Below, in pieces: positions 23,400-29,008 of a stretch of 29,081 nucleotides of DNA (positions are counted from its first letter, which is position 1; each line of letters begins with the position of its first letter). A model generated the notes under the pieces. The model did not search any database. It saw nothing but the letters and a program-made list of their open reading frames with translations, and had not been told where the DNA came from. Origin of the DNA: a virus. The stretch is taken from the IMG/VR virus record IMGVR_UViG_3300017697_002808, positions 1-29,081 of that record. The stretch is one strand, 5' to 3'. A program made the translations under genes and the position numbers.

Positions 23400-23968
23400 C
23401 TAGTTATCCTCTGTTCATACTCTGCTTCGGTTTCATCCCACCAAAAGGGTTTGTCTCGATACTTCCAAGACGCGAAGGTTGCTTTGTCTTTGAGATAGAA
23501 CTTACGATATGCAGCTATTCCATCTGATCCTTTGAGTTCCTCGGGCATGGCTTGAGCAAAATCAGTGAGTCCGTCTCGTGGTAAGGATATGGGTTCAGGT
23601 AAGTTAAGTATAACTTCATGCACGCTTTTGTGCGATTTTCCATATCTGTATCTGTATTCTTCATTAAGGGCAAGTGCGTAGCAGAATAACCATTCATAGT
23701 TATCCAGTGAGCTACGTGCCCAAATGGTACAAGGATGATTGTACATAGTAGGCAAATAAGGGAAATCTCTATCAGGGTTTGCCTTTGCTGTTTTAATGAT
23801 TGCCCACTCTTCTTTCGTAAGTTTTCTAGGAACGAATCCAATGTATTTCTCTACCCAATGATTTGTGCACAGCATCTGTGCTGCCTCTAAAGGCATTTTG
23901 ACAATATGTTTGTCAACGTGATATTCTGCACACTTATCAATGTCTTTGTCTAATATAAAAATATTCAT
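23396..23968 (-). CDS. Conserved phage protein, 190 aa, predicted leaderless mRNA
   Basis: The protein starts MNIFILDKDIDKCAEYHVDKHIV. It contains KMPLEAAQMLCTNHW, MYNHPCTIWARSSLDNYEWL, EEYRYRYGKSHKS, and PQAMPEE-like FAQAMPEELKG before AYRKFYL. I recognise this as a widespread phage/bacterial family (CAxYHxDKHxVKM...E.AQ.L) with no established function. Conserved Cys, His and Trp suggest an enzyme, and a glycosylase-like role has been guessed for relatives. The ATG is exactly 6 nt after the TATAAT of promoter P6, with no SD, so translation should be leaderless. Confidence 0.8.
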   Translation of the reverse strand: MNIFILDKDIDKCAEYHVDKHIVKMPLEAAQMLCTNHWVEKYIGFVPRKLTKEEWAIIKTAKANPDRDFPYLPTMYNHPCTIWARSSLDNYEWLFCYALALNEEYRYRYGKSHKSVHEVILNLPEPISLPRDGLTDFAQAMPEELKGSDGIAAYRKFYLKDKATFASWKYRDKPFWWDETEAEYEQRITR

Positions 23969-23974
23969 GAGCGT

Positions 23975-24003
23975 ATTATACTTCTTTTCAGTATTTGTGT
24001 CAA
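23975..24003 (-). promoter_or_regulatory. Perfect sigma70-type promoter (P6), predicted leaderless start
   Basis: TTGACA (23998-24003), 17 nt and TATAAT (23975-23980). The six bases ACGCTC then lead straight to ATG, which puts the expected +1 on the A of the start codon. Confidence 0.87.
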
Positions 24004-24010
24004 GAACTAT

Positions 24011-24367
24011 TTAGTCGTCTACGTCAGGTTGTGTGTCATCTCCTACTGTTCCATCGTACCCTTTGAACCTATAGTATACAGTTATTTCTTCTCCTCTCAT
24101 AATAGGTTTAATGATGTGTAATACTCTGTCTCCTTTGTCAGTCGCAATGTAACCATTCGGATCATCACTATGATTAATAAAACCTCCTAGTGGGGTTCTG
24201 ACCCATTCATGTCTATCCCGATTATGTACTAACACATGGGTTTCGCCTAATACAGTTCCTGCGTACAGATACTCACTAGCGTGTAATCCTAAGCCATCAA
24301 TTGGACTCGATTGGATAGTAGCTGCTTTGGGCAAAGGTCTGTACGTCTTTTCATTAAACGTCTTCAT
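24011..24367 (-). CDS. SET-domain protein (putative protein lysine methyltransferase)
   Basis: This 118-aa protein has the compact SET pattern: SPIDGLGLHASEYLYAGTVLGE, GGFIN65H66S67DDPN (the SAM-binding NHS..PN knot), and RGEEITVYYR with the conserved Tyr. It therefore probably methylates a lysine on a host or phage protein using SAM. It lacks pre-SET, and the C-terminus is a short acidic tail. It starts within the end of thyX (14-nt overlap) and ends just before promoter P6. The target is unknown. Confidence 0.85.
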   Translation of the reverse strand: MKTFNEKTYRPLPKAATIQSSPIDGLGLHASEYLYAGTVLGETHVLVHNRDRHEWVRTPLGGFINHSDDPNGYIATDKGDRVLHIIKPIMRGEEITVYYRFKGYDGTVGDDTQPDVDD

Positions 24368-25022
24368 ATGCTTTTATTACACTTGGAAAGTGCGTTCCTA
24401 TAATATCCCATGCACTTTCTGCAATAATCTGGTGCTCTTTCTGTGTTCCGTTTGCTTTTCTTAATTGACAGTAATGTATCCAACTTCTCAATGTTCCAGC
24501 CATGTACAGTGTAGTGCCTGTCAATCCTTCGGGAAGAACTGCCCTGGCCTGCTCTTTAGCAATACCTTGCTGTAAAGCCCACTCATATACTTCTCGAGTT
24601 TGTCGAAGAGCTTGAGTCTGCTTCATGTTCCACGCCTCTTGCAACATACGATCTTCCTTCACTCTACAGTCCATATCAATACTGTTCTGTCGGTTCTTTG
24701 GATCTTGGTATCTAGCTTCTCGCTTTTTAAAAGTGTTAGACACAGCGTATCGCTGGCTAAACTCTTGATAAGAGAAGCTACGGTGTCTTACTATCTGGTG
24801 AGAAATGTCTCTGGTTGTGTGAATTGCCATCGTTATAGATACCATTTCAAACGGGCTCCAGTGTTCATTTTTGATTAGATACTTAAGCAACCCCGCTGCG
24901 GTTTTACTATTACTCTGATTGTCGGGGTTACTTACTCTAGCGCAGTAAGCTATGAACTCATCTGCGGTGTGACAATCTGTTAATGCTGATGGTTTACTGA
25001 GTGCTACTAATTCTACGTTCAC
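24354..25022 (-). CDS. thyX: Flavin-dependent thymidylate synthase
   Basis: This 222-aa protein makes dTMP from dUMP with FAD and methylene-THF. The ThyX signature RHRxxSxxxxSxR is intact at 79-91 (R79-H80-R81, S84, S89, R91). EHWSPFEM (53-60) matches the FAD/dUMP-binding HxSxxE region, and the C-terminal QLRKANGTQKE region carries Arg/Gln contacts. The start is GTG at 25022, next to the lysozyme stop. It supplies thymidylate together with NrdAB. Confidence 0.96.
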   Translation of the reverse strand: MNVELVALSKPSALTDCHTADEFIAYCARVSNPDNQSNSKTAAGLLKYLIKNEHWSPFEMVSITMAIHTTRDISHQIVRHRSFSYQEFSQRYAVSNTFKKREARYQDPKNRQNSIDMDCRVKEDRMLQEAWNMKQTQALRQTREVYEWALQQGIAKEQARAVLPEGLTGTTLYMAGTLRSWIHYCQLRKANGTQKEHQIIAESAWDIIGTHFPSVIKAYEDV

Positions 25023-25466
25023 TTATGCTACATTCTCCATTCGTGTCATTAATCTTTCGGCTCGATTTGTTACTTGTTGATACCACTTTGAATCTCGCCC
25101 CTCTACTGCTGCTTGTTTCCAATCCTGCTCATACAATGCCCGGCTGAAGTTTTTGAACTTCGATAGGCGAGGTCTGCCCATGTTGAACATCATATTAATT
25201 AATATTTCTTTTACCTCTTGTGGCGCACTCATAAACCAAGGATAGAGTATAATGCACTCATTAGCTGCGGTATTTAAATCTTGTTCTAGGCACTCTTCTA
25301 CTCGTTCTTTGGATATCTCCGTTTTTTCTGGATAGTGATACTCTTTATCTGTGCGTAGAATTAGATGCCCTACTCCGAACGTAGGATATCCTAGATGATC
25401 CTTGTATATCTGGTACACCACACCTTCATCTAACTTGATCTGCTCTTTTAAATTGTTTGTTATCAT
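25023..25466 (-). CDS. T4-type lysozyme (endolysin, GH24)
   Basis: This 147-aa muramidase has the E-8aa-D-5aa-T catalytic triad E14, D23, T29 (LDEGVVYQIYKDHLGYPTFG). GVGHLI follows, and the C-terminal NMMFNMGRPRLSKFKNF and Trp/Arg tail are also typical. No signal peptide or SAR helix is seen, so release should depend on a holin. Its ATG overlaps the upstream stop (TAATG). It sits with the spanin genes, so this is the lysis cassette. Confidence 0.95.
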   Translation of the reverse strand: MITNNLKEQIKLDEGVVYQIYKDHLGYPTFGVGHLILRTDKEYHYPEKTEISKERVEECLEQDLNTAANECIILYPWFMSAPQEVKEILINMMFNMGRPRLSKFKNFSRALYEQDWKQAAVEGRDSKWYQQVTNRAERLMTRMENVA

Positions 25467-25777
25467 TAATATACCTTTATTAAATCCCAGTTCATAGGTT
25501 CTTCTGACCGTATTTCTACGGGATGTTTTTCCATATCCACAAACTTTATAAGTTTTGGACTTATTTTGTTTACTTTAATAGCTTTATAACTCTTAGCAAC
25601 TCTACGGTAGCTTGTGTTGCCTTCTGCATCTACTTCTTTTGCCGCTACAAACCAGATCGTTAAATGATACTCTTCATAGATTATCTTCTTCCACCATCTA
25701 ACAAGCCAGTTTTCTTTTGGTACTGCTGGTGGCGTTACTGTGGTTTTTCGTGTTGGAAGTTCTACTCCTCCGCCCAT
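25466..25777 (-). CDS. Conserved-looking phage protein in the lysis cassette, 103 aa
   Basis: It begins MGGGVELPTRKTTVTPPAVP, then WLVRWWKKIIYEEYHLTIWFVA and a basic beta-rich part (YRRVAKSYKAIKVNKISPKLIKFVDMEKHPVEIR), ending DLIKVY. No membrane helix. It is coupled to both neighbours by TAATG and has GGAGG as SD. Location suggests a lysis or membrane-linked role, but T4-like phages also carry such small beta proteins elsewhere. Function unknown. Confidence 0.68.
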   Translation of the reverse strand: MGGGVELPTRKTTVTPPAVPKENWLVRWWKKIIYEEYHLTIWFVAAKEVDAEGNTSYRRVAKSYKAIKVNKISPKLIKFVDMEKHPVEIRSEEPMNWDLIKVY

Positions 25778-26289
25778 TAATTTCCTCCGAACATTTTAGG
25801 AAGTTTAAAACCACTTGTCTTCTCTGTGATAGCTTCCTTAAACTCTTCTTGGTTCGGAGCAGTTTCTTGATCTGCTTGTAGCTCTGCATTCTTTTCAAGC
25901 CACTCGTCAGCTTCGTCAGCCGCATCTGTAGCCTTTCTGTAATACAGTATAATTTCTTTTTGCTGGCGAATAAACCTGCGTATCTCTTGCAAGTTATAAG
26001 CCATACTTTCATAGCCTGTAGGTGTGAGAGCGATTACTACGAACTCTGCACCCAGTAGTTCTTCTACTCTTGCAACTGCTTCTTCGTAGTTATTTTTTGT
26101 AATAATAAACCACGTCACATCTTGCATAGTTATTTCTTGAGGTAAAGGAGGCTGATAAATGTCTAACTTGACTTCTTCAGTTATAACCTTTACAGGCGGT
26201 GGAGGTGTGAAATCTACGGTCGGTAGAACACTACATCCACTACTCAGGAGTATCGTAAGACAACTCGTCGCTAGTATCGTCTGCTTCAT
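25777..26289 (-). CDS. Probable outer spanin (lipoprotein, Rz1-like)
   Basis: This 170-aa protein has a signal peptide with a lipobox-like LLSSGC (C19; S at -3 is atypical). A Pro-rich stretch (FTPPPPVKV, YQPPLPQEI), a globular part (TWFIITKNNYEEAV, FVVIALTPTGYESMAYNLQEI) and a coiled-coil-like charged C-terminus follow. The gene start lies within the 3' end of the coiled-coil membrane protein next to it, like Rz/Rz1 overlaps. It would span the periplasm and fuse membranes at lysis. At 170 aa it is longer than classical Rz1. Confidence 0.7.
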   Translation of the reverse strand: MKQTILATSCLTILLSSGCSVLPTVDFTPPPPVKVITEEVKLDIYQPPLPQEITMQDVTWFIITKNNYEEAVARVEELLGAEFVVIALTPTGYESMAYNLQEIRRFIRQQKEIILYYRKATDAADEADEWLEKNAELQADQETAPNQEEFKEAITEKTSGFKLPKMFGGN

Positions 26290-26692
26290 CTAATTCCCTA
26301 CTGTCTGCTTCCACTTGGCGAAATACTTTCGCCGTGCCATTATTAATTTTAGGCTCCATATACTCTGGTCTTGACCTTGCGGTCTTGGCTAGGCTATGTC
26401 GTTTAAATACATCTAAATACTTATTCTTCTCCAGCTCTAAAGCACTTGCCTTTTTAGTAAGCTCACCGAACGCTTGAGCCTGGGCTTTCATTTGCTTTTC
26501 CATGTTCTTAATAGTATTTATATTAGTTTGTGCAGCTGTTTGAAGAGCTACATTCTGTTGGGTTGCTGCTGCTATTTCCATCTGTTGTTGGTTGATACGG
26601 TTATCTTTTTCCTTTACTACTATCTTATGGTATCCAAACCCCGCACCTCCTACAATTAAAAGTATTGGCAGCATTTTAATCATTCCAAACAT
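26240..26692 (-). CDS. Probable inner spanin (Rz-like)
   Basis: This 150-aa protein has an N-terminal membrane helix (MIKMLPILLIVGGAGFGYH) and then a long Gln/Lys/Glu-rich coiled coil (about 30-100), which is the inner-spanin layout. An acidic, probably disordered tail (DELDEADDTSDEL-type) follows. It overlaps the lipoprotein gene by 50 nt in another frame, as expected for a spanin pair. Start choice is uncertain because an ATG three codons later has a better GGAA spacing. Confidence 0.72.
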   Translation of the reverse strand: MFGMIKMLPILLIVGGAGFGYHKIVVKEKDNRINQQQMEIAAATQQNVALQTAAQTNINTIKNMEKQMKAQAQAFGELTKKASALELEKNKYLDVFKRHSLAKTARSRPEYMEPKINNGTAKVFRQVEADSRELDEADDTSDELSYDTPE

Positions 26693-26719
26693 AGTTTTTC
26701 CACTTACTAGAGTTACACT

Positions 26720-26878
26720 CTATCTTGGCACATCATCGTCTACTTCTAGTAATCCACGTTCTACTAGATAGTTTACTGTGCCTTCTATTCCCACTTTTTT
26801 ACCCAGATGCCAGCAATGTGCCCCGCACCCTATAAGGCAAAAAGCAAATACTATAAAGCCAGCTATCGTTGTTTCCAC
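26720..26878 (-). CDS. Small single-pass membrane protein, 52 aa, GTG start
   Basis: GTG at 26878 has GGAG 7 nt upstream and lies behind promoter P7. The peptide begins VETTIAGFIVFAFCLIGCG, one transmembrane helix. The cytoplasmic tail is LGKKVGIEGTVNYLVERG, then an acidic end. The GIEGTV..L pattern recurs in small phage membrane proteins as far as I recall. It is the first gene of the minus-strand lysis unit; a holin is conceivable, but one helix and the tail are not diagnostic. Confidence 0.65.
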   Translation of the reverse strand: METTIAGFIVFAFCLIGCGAHCWHLGKKVGIEGTVNYLVERGLLEVDDDVPR

Positions 26879-26915
26879 ATTAATTCTCCATTGGGTATTA
26901 TTTTTACACGGGTAT

Positions 26916-26944
26916 ATTATACTTCATATTAACACTCATGTCAA
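26916..26944 (-). promoter_or_regulatory. Perfect sigma70-type promoter (P7) for the lysis/thyX/SET unit
   Basis: TTGACA (26939-26944), 17 nt and TATAAT (26916-26921) on the minus strand. It is divergent from P8, and the two -35 boxes are 35 nt apart. The spacer has TTGA-N8-TTAA. The 37 nt from -10 to GTG include GGAG. Confidence 0.88.
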
Positions 26945-26979
26945 GAAACATTTTTGGCATGTGCAGTAAAAAATAGTTC

Positions 26980-27008
26980 TTGACATCAACGTCATTCTTT
27001 AGTATAAT
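26980..27008 (+). promoter_or_regulatory. Perfect sigma70-type promoter (P8), leaderless, for the plus-strand operon
   Basis: TTGACA (26980-26985), 17 nt and TATAAT (27003-27008), then AGTTGC and ATG at 27015. The expected +1 is the A of the ATG, and no SD exists. Upstream AAAAAATAGTTC repeats the motif seen at the other promoters. Confidence 0.9.
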
Positions 27009-27014
27009 AGTTGC

Positions 27015-27200
27015 ATGAAAAATTATAAAAAGAAACCATGGAGTAAGCAAGAAAGGCTTCTATTAGTTAATAACTATTATTTAGTTACTAAACAAAACCT
27101 ATACGCAATCCTTCCAGATCGAACTCCCAACGCAATAACAAAGCAAGTTGCATACTTAAAGGCTAAGAGGTGGCCGTTTAGACGTGAAAGTAAAAGTTAG
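27015..27200 (+). CDS. Myb/SANT-like small DNA-binding protein, 61 aa, leaderless
   Basis: Reads MKNYKKKPWSKQERLLLVNN and continues with a three-helix pattern (W...E..LL...Y, NLYAILPDRTPNAITKQVAYL) and ends basic (RRESKS). The spacing of W, R-T-x-N-A-I and Q-x-x-x-L is that of a single Myb/SANT or HTH unit. First gene of the only plus-strand operon, from promoter P8 with no leader. It could be a regulator of the shared promoters; that is inference. Confidence 0.7.
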   Translation: MKNYKKKPWSKQERLLLVNNYYLVTKQNLYAILPDRTPNAITKQVAYLKAKRWPFRRESKS

Positions 27201-27384
27201 AAACAATAATATAGAAACCGCACTGAGAGCCTTCAAGAAGAAAGCAAGTGAAACCGTGTTTGAATATCGAGAGAGACAATACTACGATAGCCCAAGCGCA
27301 AAACGACATCGAGCTAAAAAAGCGGCACAAACTCGTGAGAAGAGACGCCAAGCTCAGGACAAAACACCAACAAGGAAATACTAA
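27184..27384 (+). CDS. rpsU: Ribosomal protein bS21
   Basis: This 66-aa protein has the bS21 hallmarks: VKVRNNNIETALRAFKKK, then E-x-R-E-R-Q-Y-Y-D-S-P-S-x-K-R-H-R-A-K, and a basic Arg/Lys/Gln C-terminal helix. bS21 sits on the 30S platform near the anti-SD. Phage-encoded bS21 is known from other marine phages, for example pelagiphage HTVC008M as I recall. The start is GTG at 27184, 17 nt inside the Myb-like gene. It could bias translation to phage mRNAs, some of which appear leaderless here. Confidence 0.9.
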   Translation: MKVKVRNNNIETALRAFKKKASETVFEYRERQYYDSPSAKRHRAKKAAQTREKRRQAQDKTPTRKY

Positions 27385-27776
27385 TGACACAAGCACAAGG
27401 AACTAACTTCGAATTGGTCGGAGACTTCATGGAAGCAATGGGACAGGATATTGAAATGCTTCCTATCTTTCCAGAAGATCATGTACAAAAACTTAGGATT
27501 GACCTAATTGAAGAAGAACTTGACGAACTAAAACTTGGAATAGATAACCAAAATTTAGTAGAAGTAGCTGACGCACTTACTGACCTACTTTATGTAGTTT
27601 ATGGAGCAGGACATGCTTTCGGAATTGACTTAGATGAGTGCTTTCAAGAGGTACACTGTAGCAACATGAGTAAATTGGGGGAAGATGGACGACCAATAAA
27701 AAGGGAAGATGGCAAGGTATTGAAACCCAGCACATACTTCCCTCCTGATCTTAAAACTATATTGGCAGGTCAGTAG
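27384..27776 (+). CDS. mazG: MazG-like nucleotide pyrophosphohydrolase
   Basis: This 130-aa all-alpha NTP pyrophosphatase has the ExxE...ExxD pattern E45/E48 and E60/D63 (EEELDELK, then LVEVADALTDLLYVV). The C-terminal section (SNMSKLGEDGRPI, KREDGKVLKPSTYFPPDL) matches the MazG-like family common in phages and integron cassettes. It may clear non-canonical dNTPs or alter ppGpp levels; the substrate is unproven. Its start overlaps the bS21 stop (TAATG). Its last 11 nt overlap the tRNA-Trp gene on the other strand. Confidence 0.92.
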   Translation: MTQAQGTNFELVGDFMEAMGQDIEMLPIFPEDHVQKLRIDLIEEELDELKLGIDNQNLVEVADALTDLLYVVYGAGHAFGIDLDECFQEVHCSNMSKLGEDGRPIKREDGKVLKPSTYFPPDLKTILAGQ

Positions 27777-27836
27777 GGACTTGAACCCCAACGAACGGTT
27801 TTGGAGACCGTTATGCTACCATTACATCACTGACCT
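27766..27836 (-). tRNA. tRNA-Trp (anticodon CCA), 71 nt
   Basis: Minus-strand cloverleaf. The 7-bp acceptor is AGGTCAG/CTGACCT, the D arm is short (ATGT...GCAT), and the anticodon stem ACGGT/ACCGT carries loop CTCCAAA, giving anticodon CCA. The T arm is TGGGG-TTCAAGT-CCCTA and the discriminator is G. CCA is not encoded. The 5' end overlaps the stop codon of the SleB-like gene by 2 nt, and the 3' end overlaps mazG, read from the other strand, by 11 nt. Confidence 0.93.
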
Positions 27837-28287
27837 ATTTATCTGTATAGAATATATGGTCGCCTATTACCGCTGTGCGGTGGTAAGCGTCAGCCCAGTA
27901 CGGTTGTACTTTACGGCTGTGATACCAGTAAGTATCCTTTGGAACTGTGCCTTGCCATCCTTGACTCATGACTACATGAGCTATAGTATAACATACGTTC
28001 CAATTATATAAATCTTTAGGTCTATCACTTTTACCATCACAAAACCAACTAAATTGACATATCCATTGATTTTGCACTATCTTTCGTTGTTCTACTACTG
28101 CACAAACATCATTAGGCCAACGTCTATCGTTTACGCGATTCAGAGTAACCTCTGCGACCGCATACATGCCTAAGAAGTTCTGATTACGAGCTTCGTAGTA
28201 GATATTCTTAGCGAGACACTCTACTTCATTTGCCTCTGCTGGTACTGCTATAAATGCACATATTAACGCCGCAATTACTTTCCTCAT
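27835..28287 (-). CDS. SleB-like cell wall hydrolase with signal peptide
   Basis: This 150-aa protein has a Sec signal (MRKVIAALICAFIAVPAEA) and then a Hydrolase_2/SleB domain. Visible parts are E32 in YYEARNQNFLGM, AVAEVTLNRV, C-rich QFSWFC, and WYHSRKVQPYWADAY, IGDHIFYT near the end. The family cleaves peptidoglycan as a lytic transglycosylase. Five cysteines may form disulfides in the periplasm. SD TGGAG lies 7 nt from the ATG. Its TAG contributes to the tRNA 5' end. It is a second wall hydrolase besides the lysozyme. Confidence 0.93.
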   Translation of the reverse strand: MRKVIAALICAFIAVPAEANEVECLAKNIYYEARNQNFLGMYAVAEVTLNRVNDRRWPNDVCAVVEQRKIVQNQWICQFSWFCDGKSDRPKDLYNWNVCYTIAHVVMSQGWQGTVPKDTYWYHSRKVQPYWADAYHRTAVIGDHIFYTDK

Positions 28288-28299
28288 ATAGTGACTCCA

Positions 28300-28569
28300 T
28301 TACTTTTTGGATTGAAATACCCTCCATAATGTTTCTATATCCCAGTTGGGACTGTTGTTCACTTCAAGTTGTCTTACTCTGCCCGAATAATTACTTCCGG
28401 GAGTTTCGCGTTTTTTCTCTGTCTCTATTCTACAGGCAAGTTCTGCCAGTTCCATACTATCAAATATGCCTATAATATAGGAGTGGTCAGAATGTTGGTA
28501 CTGACCCTCCTCCGGCTCTCTTTCCTCACATGCTTCCGCAACCCATACTATCAAGTTACTTGCTGGCAT
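28300..28569 (-). CDS. Small protein of unknown function, 89 aa
   Basis: Start M at 28569, with AAGGT 5-6 nt upstream. A longer frame from GTG 28641 overlaps the upstream gene by 86 nt and has a poor SD. The protein reads MPASNLIVWVAEACEEREPEEG, then DHSYIIGIFDSMELAELACRIE and WDIETLWRVFQSKK. It has mixed alpha/beta character with two cysteines. No family recognised. The start overlaps the upstream gene by 14 nt. Confidence 0.62.
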   Translation of the reverse strand: MPASNLIVWVAEACEEREPEEGQYQHSDHSYIIGIFDSMELAELACRIETEKKRETPGSNYSGRVRQLEVNNSPNWDIETLWRVFQSKK

Positions 28570-28672
28570 TTCGTACCTTCGGTGAGTTAGGCTTTCTTTT
28601 CGCTCTATAACTACCGTGGGATACAGTCTTTCTACCTTCACGTCTCATACGAATGGTTTCTTCTCTTGTCAT
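28556..28672 (-). CDS. Basic 38-aa protein
   Basis: ATG at 28672, 4 nt after the stop of the 47-aa ORF. Reads MTREETIRMRREGRKTVSHG and continues Arg/Lys-rich. No clear SD, so translation would rely on reinitiation. A longer version from 28804 would lie across the 47-aa ORF in another frame, and I consider it spurious. Possibly nucleic-acid-binding; function unknown. Confidence 0.48.
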   Translation of the reverse strand: MTREETIRMRREGRKTVSHGSYRAKRKPNSPKVRNASK

Positions 28673-28676
28673 CGGT

Positions 28677-28820
28677 CTAATCGATTGCTTCACTAACTTT
28701 TCTCCCGTCTCTAATTTGTTTTTTACCGTCTTGTCGACCCTTTGCTTTGTCCGCTTTACGCATTGCCTTAGTCCATTTACGACTAAGGGAAACGTGCTTT
28801 TCATTGCCTAAGGGTCTCAT
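28677..28820 (-). CDS. Basic 47-aa protein
   Basis: ATG at 28820 overlaps the TGA of the 63-aa gene (ATGA), good evidence of coupling. Reads MRPLGNEKHVSLSRKWTKAM, then a Lys/Arg/Asp-rich helix ending SEAID. It is likely small and helical. Function unknown. The ATGA coupling makes this frame preferable to the alternative frame on the same DNA. Confidence 0.55.
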   Translation of the reverse strand: MRPLGNEKHVSLSRKWTKAMRKADKAKGRQDGKKQIRDGRKVSEAID

Positions 28821-29008
28821 CTATTTCTGTCCCGCTTACGTTCTTCTAATTCTTTTTCTATAGCCTTGGCTTCTATTTGCCATCTGTCAAACTCTGTTCG
28901 TCTCAGGTAGTTAGAAGCGAGTCGAAACTCTCTGTCCCGACTTCTCAGCCGTTCTTTCAAAACTTCTTCGCTATACCACTCTATTTTGTCTTGATAAAAC
29001 TTACTCAT
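28817..29008 (-). CDS. Small helical charged protein, 63 aa
   Basis: Begins MSKFYQDKIEWYSEEVLKER and is composed of Arg/Glu-rich helix (EAKAIEKELEERKRDRNR), likely coiled coil. The ATG overlaps the stop of a gene running in from the right edge by 8 nt. No family recognised. Confidence 0.6.
   Translation of the reverse strand: MSKFYQDKIEWYSEEVLKERLRSRDREFRLASNYLRRTEFDRWQIEAKAIEKELEERKRDRNR

Noticed and set aside
26709-26723. Small palindrome TAGAGT-GTA-ACTCTA at the end of the 52-aa gene
   Set aside because: Only a 6-bp AU-rich stem with no U-tract; not enough to call a terminator.
26720-26878. Holin call for the 52-aa membrane protein
   Set aside because: A single helix and its position are not specific, and the GIEGTV tail is seen in small phage membrane proteins that are not known holins.
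28556-28804. 82-aa version of the basic protein
   Set aside because: Its first half lies over the 47-aa ORF, which is coupled by ATGA to the gene upstream; only the last 38 codons are kept.
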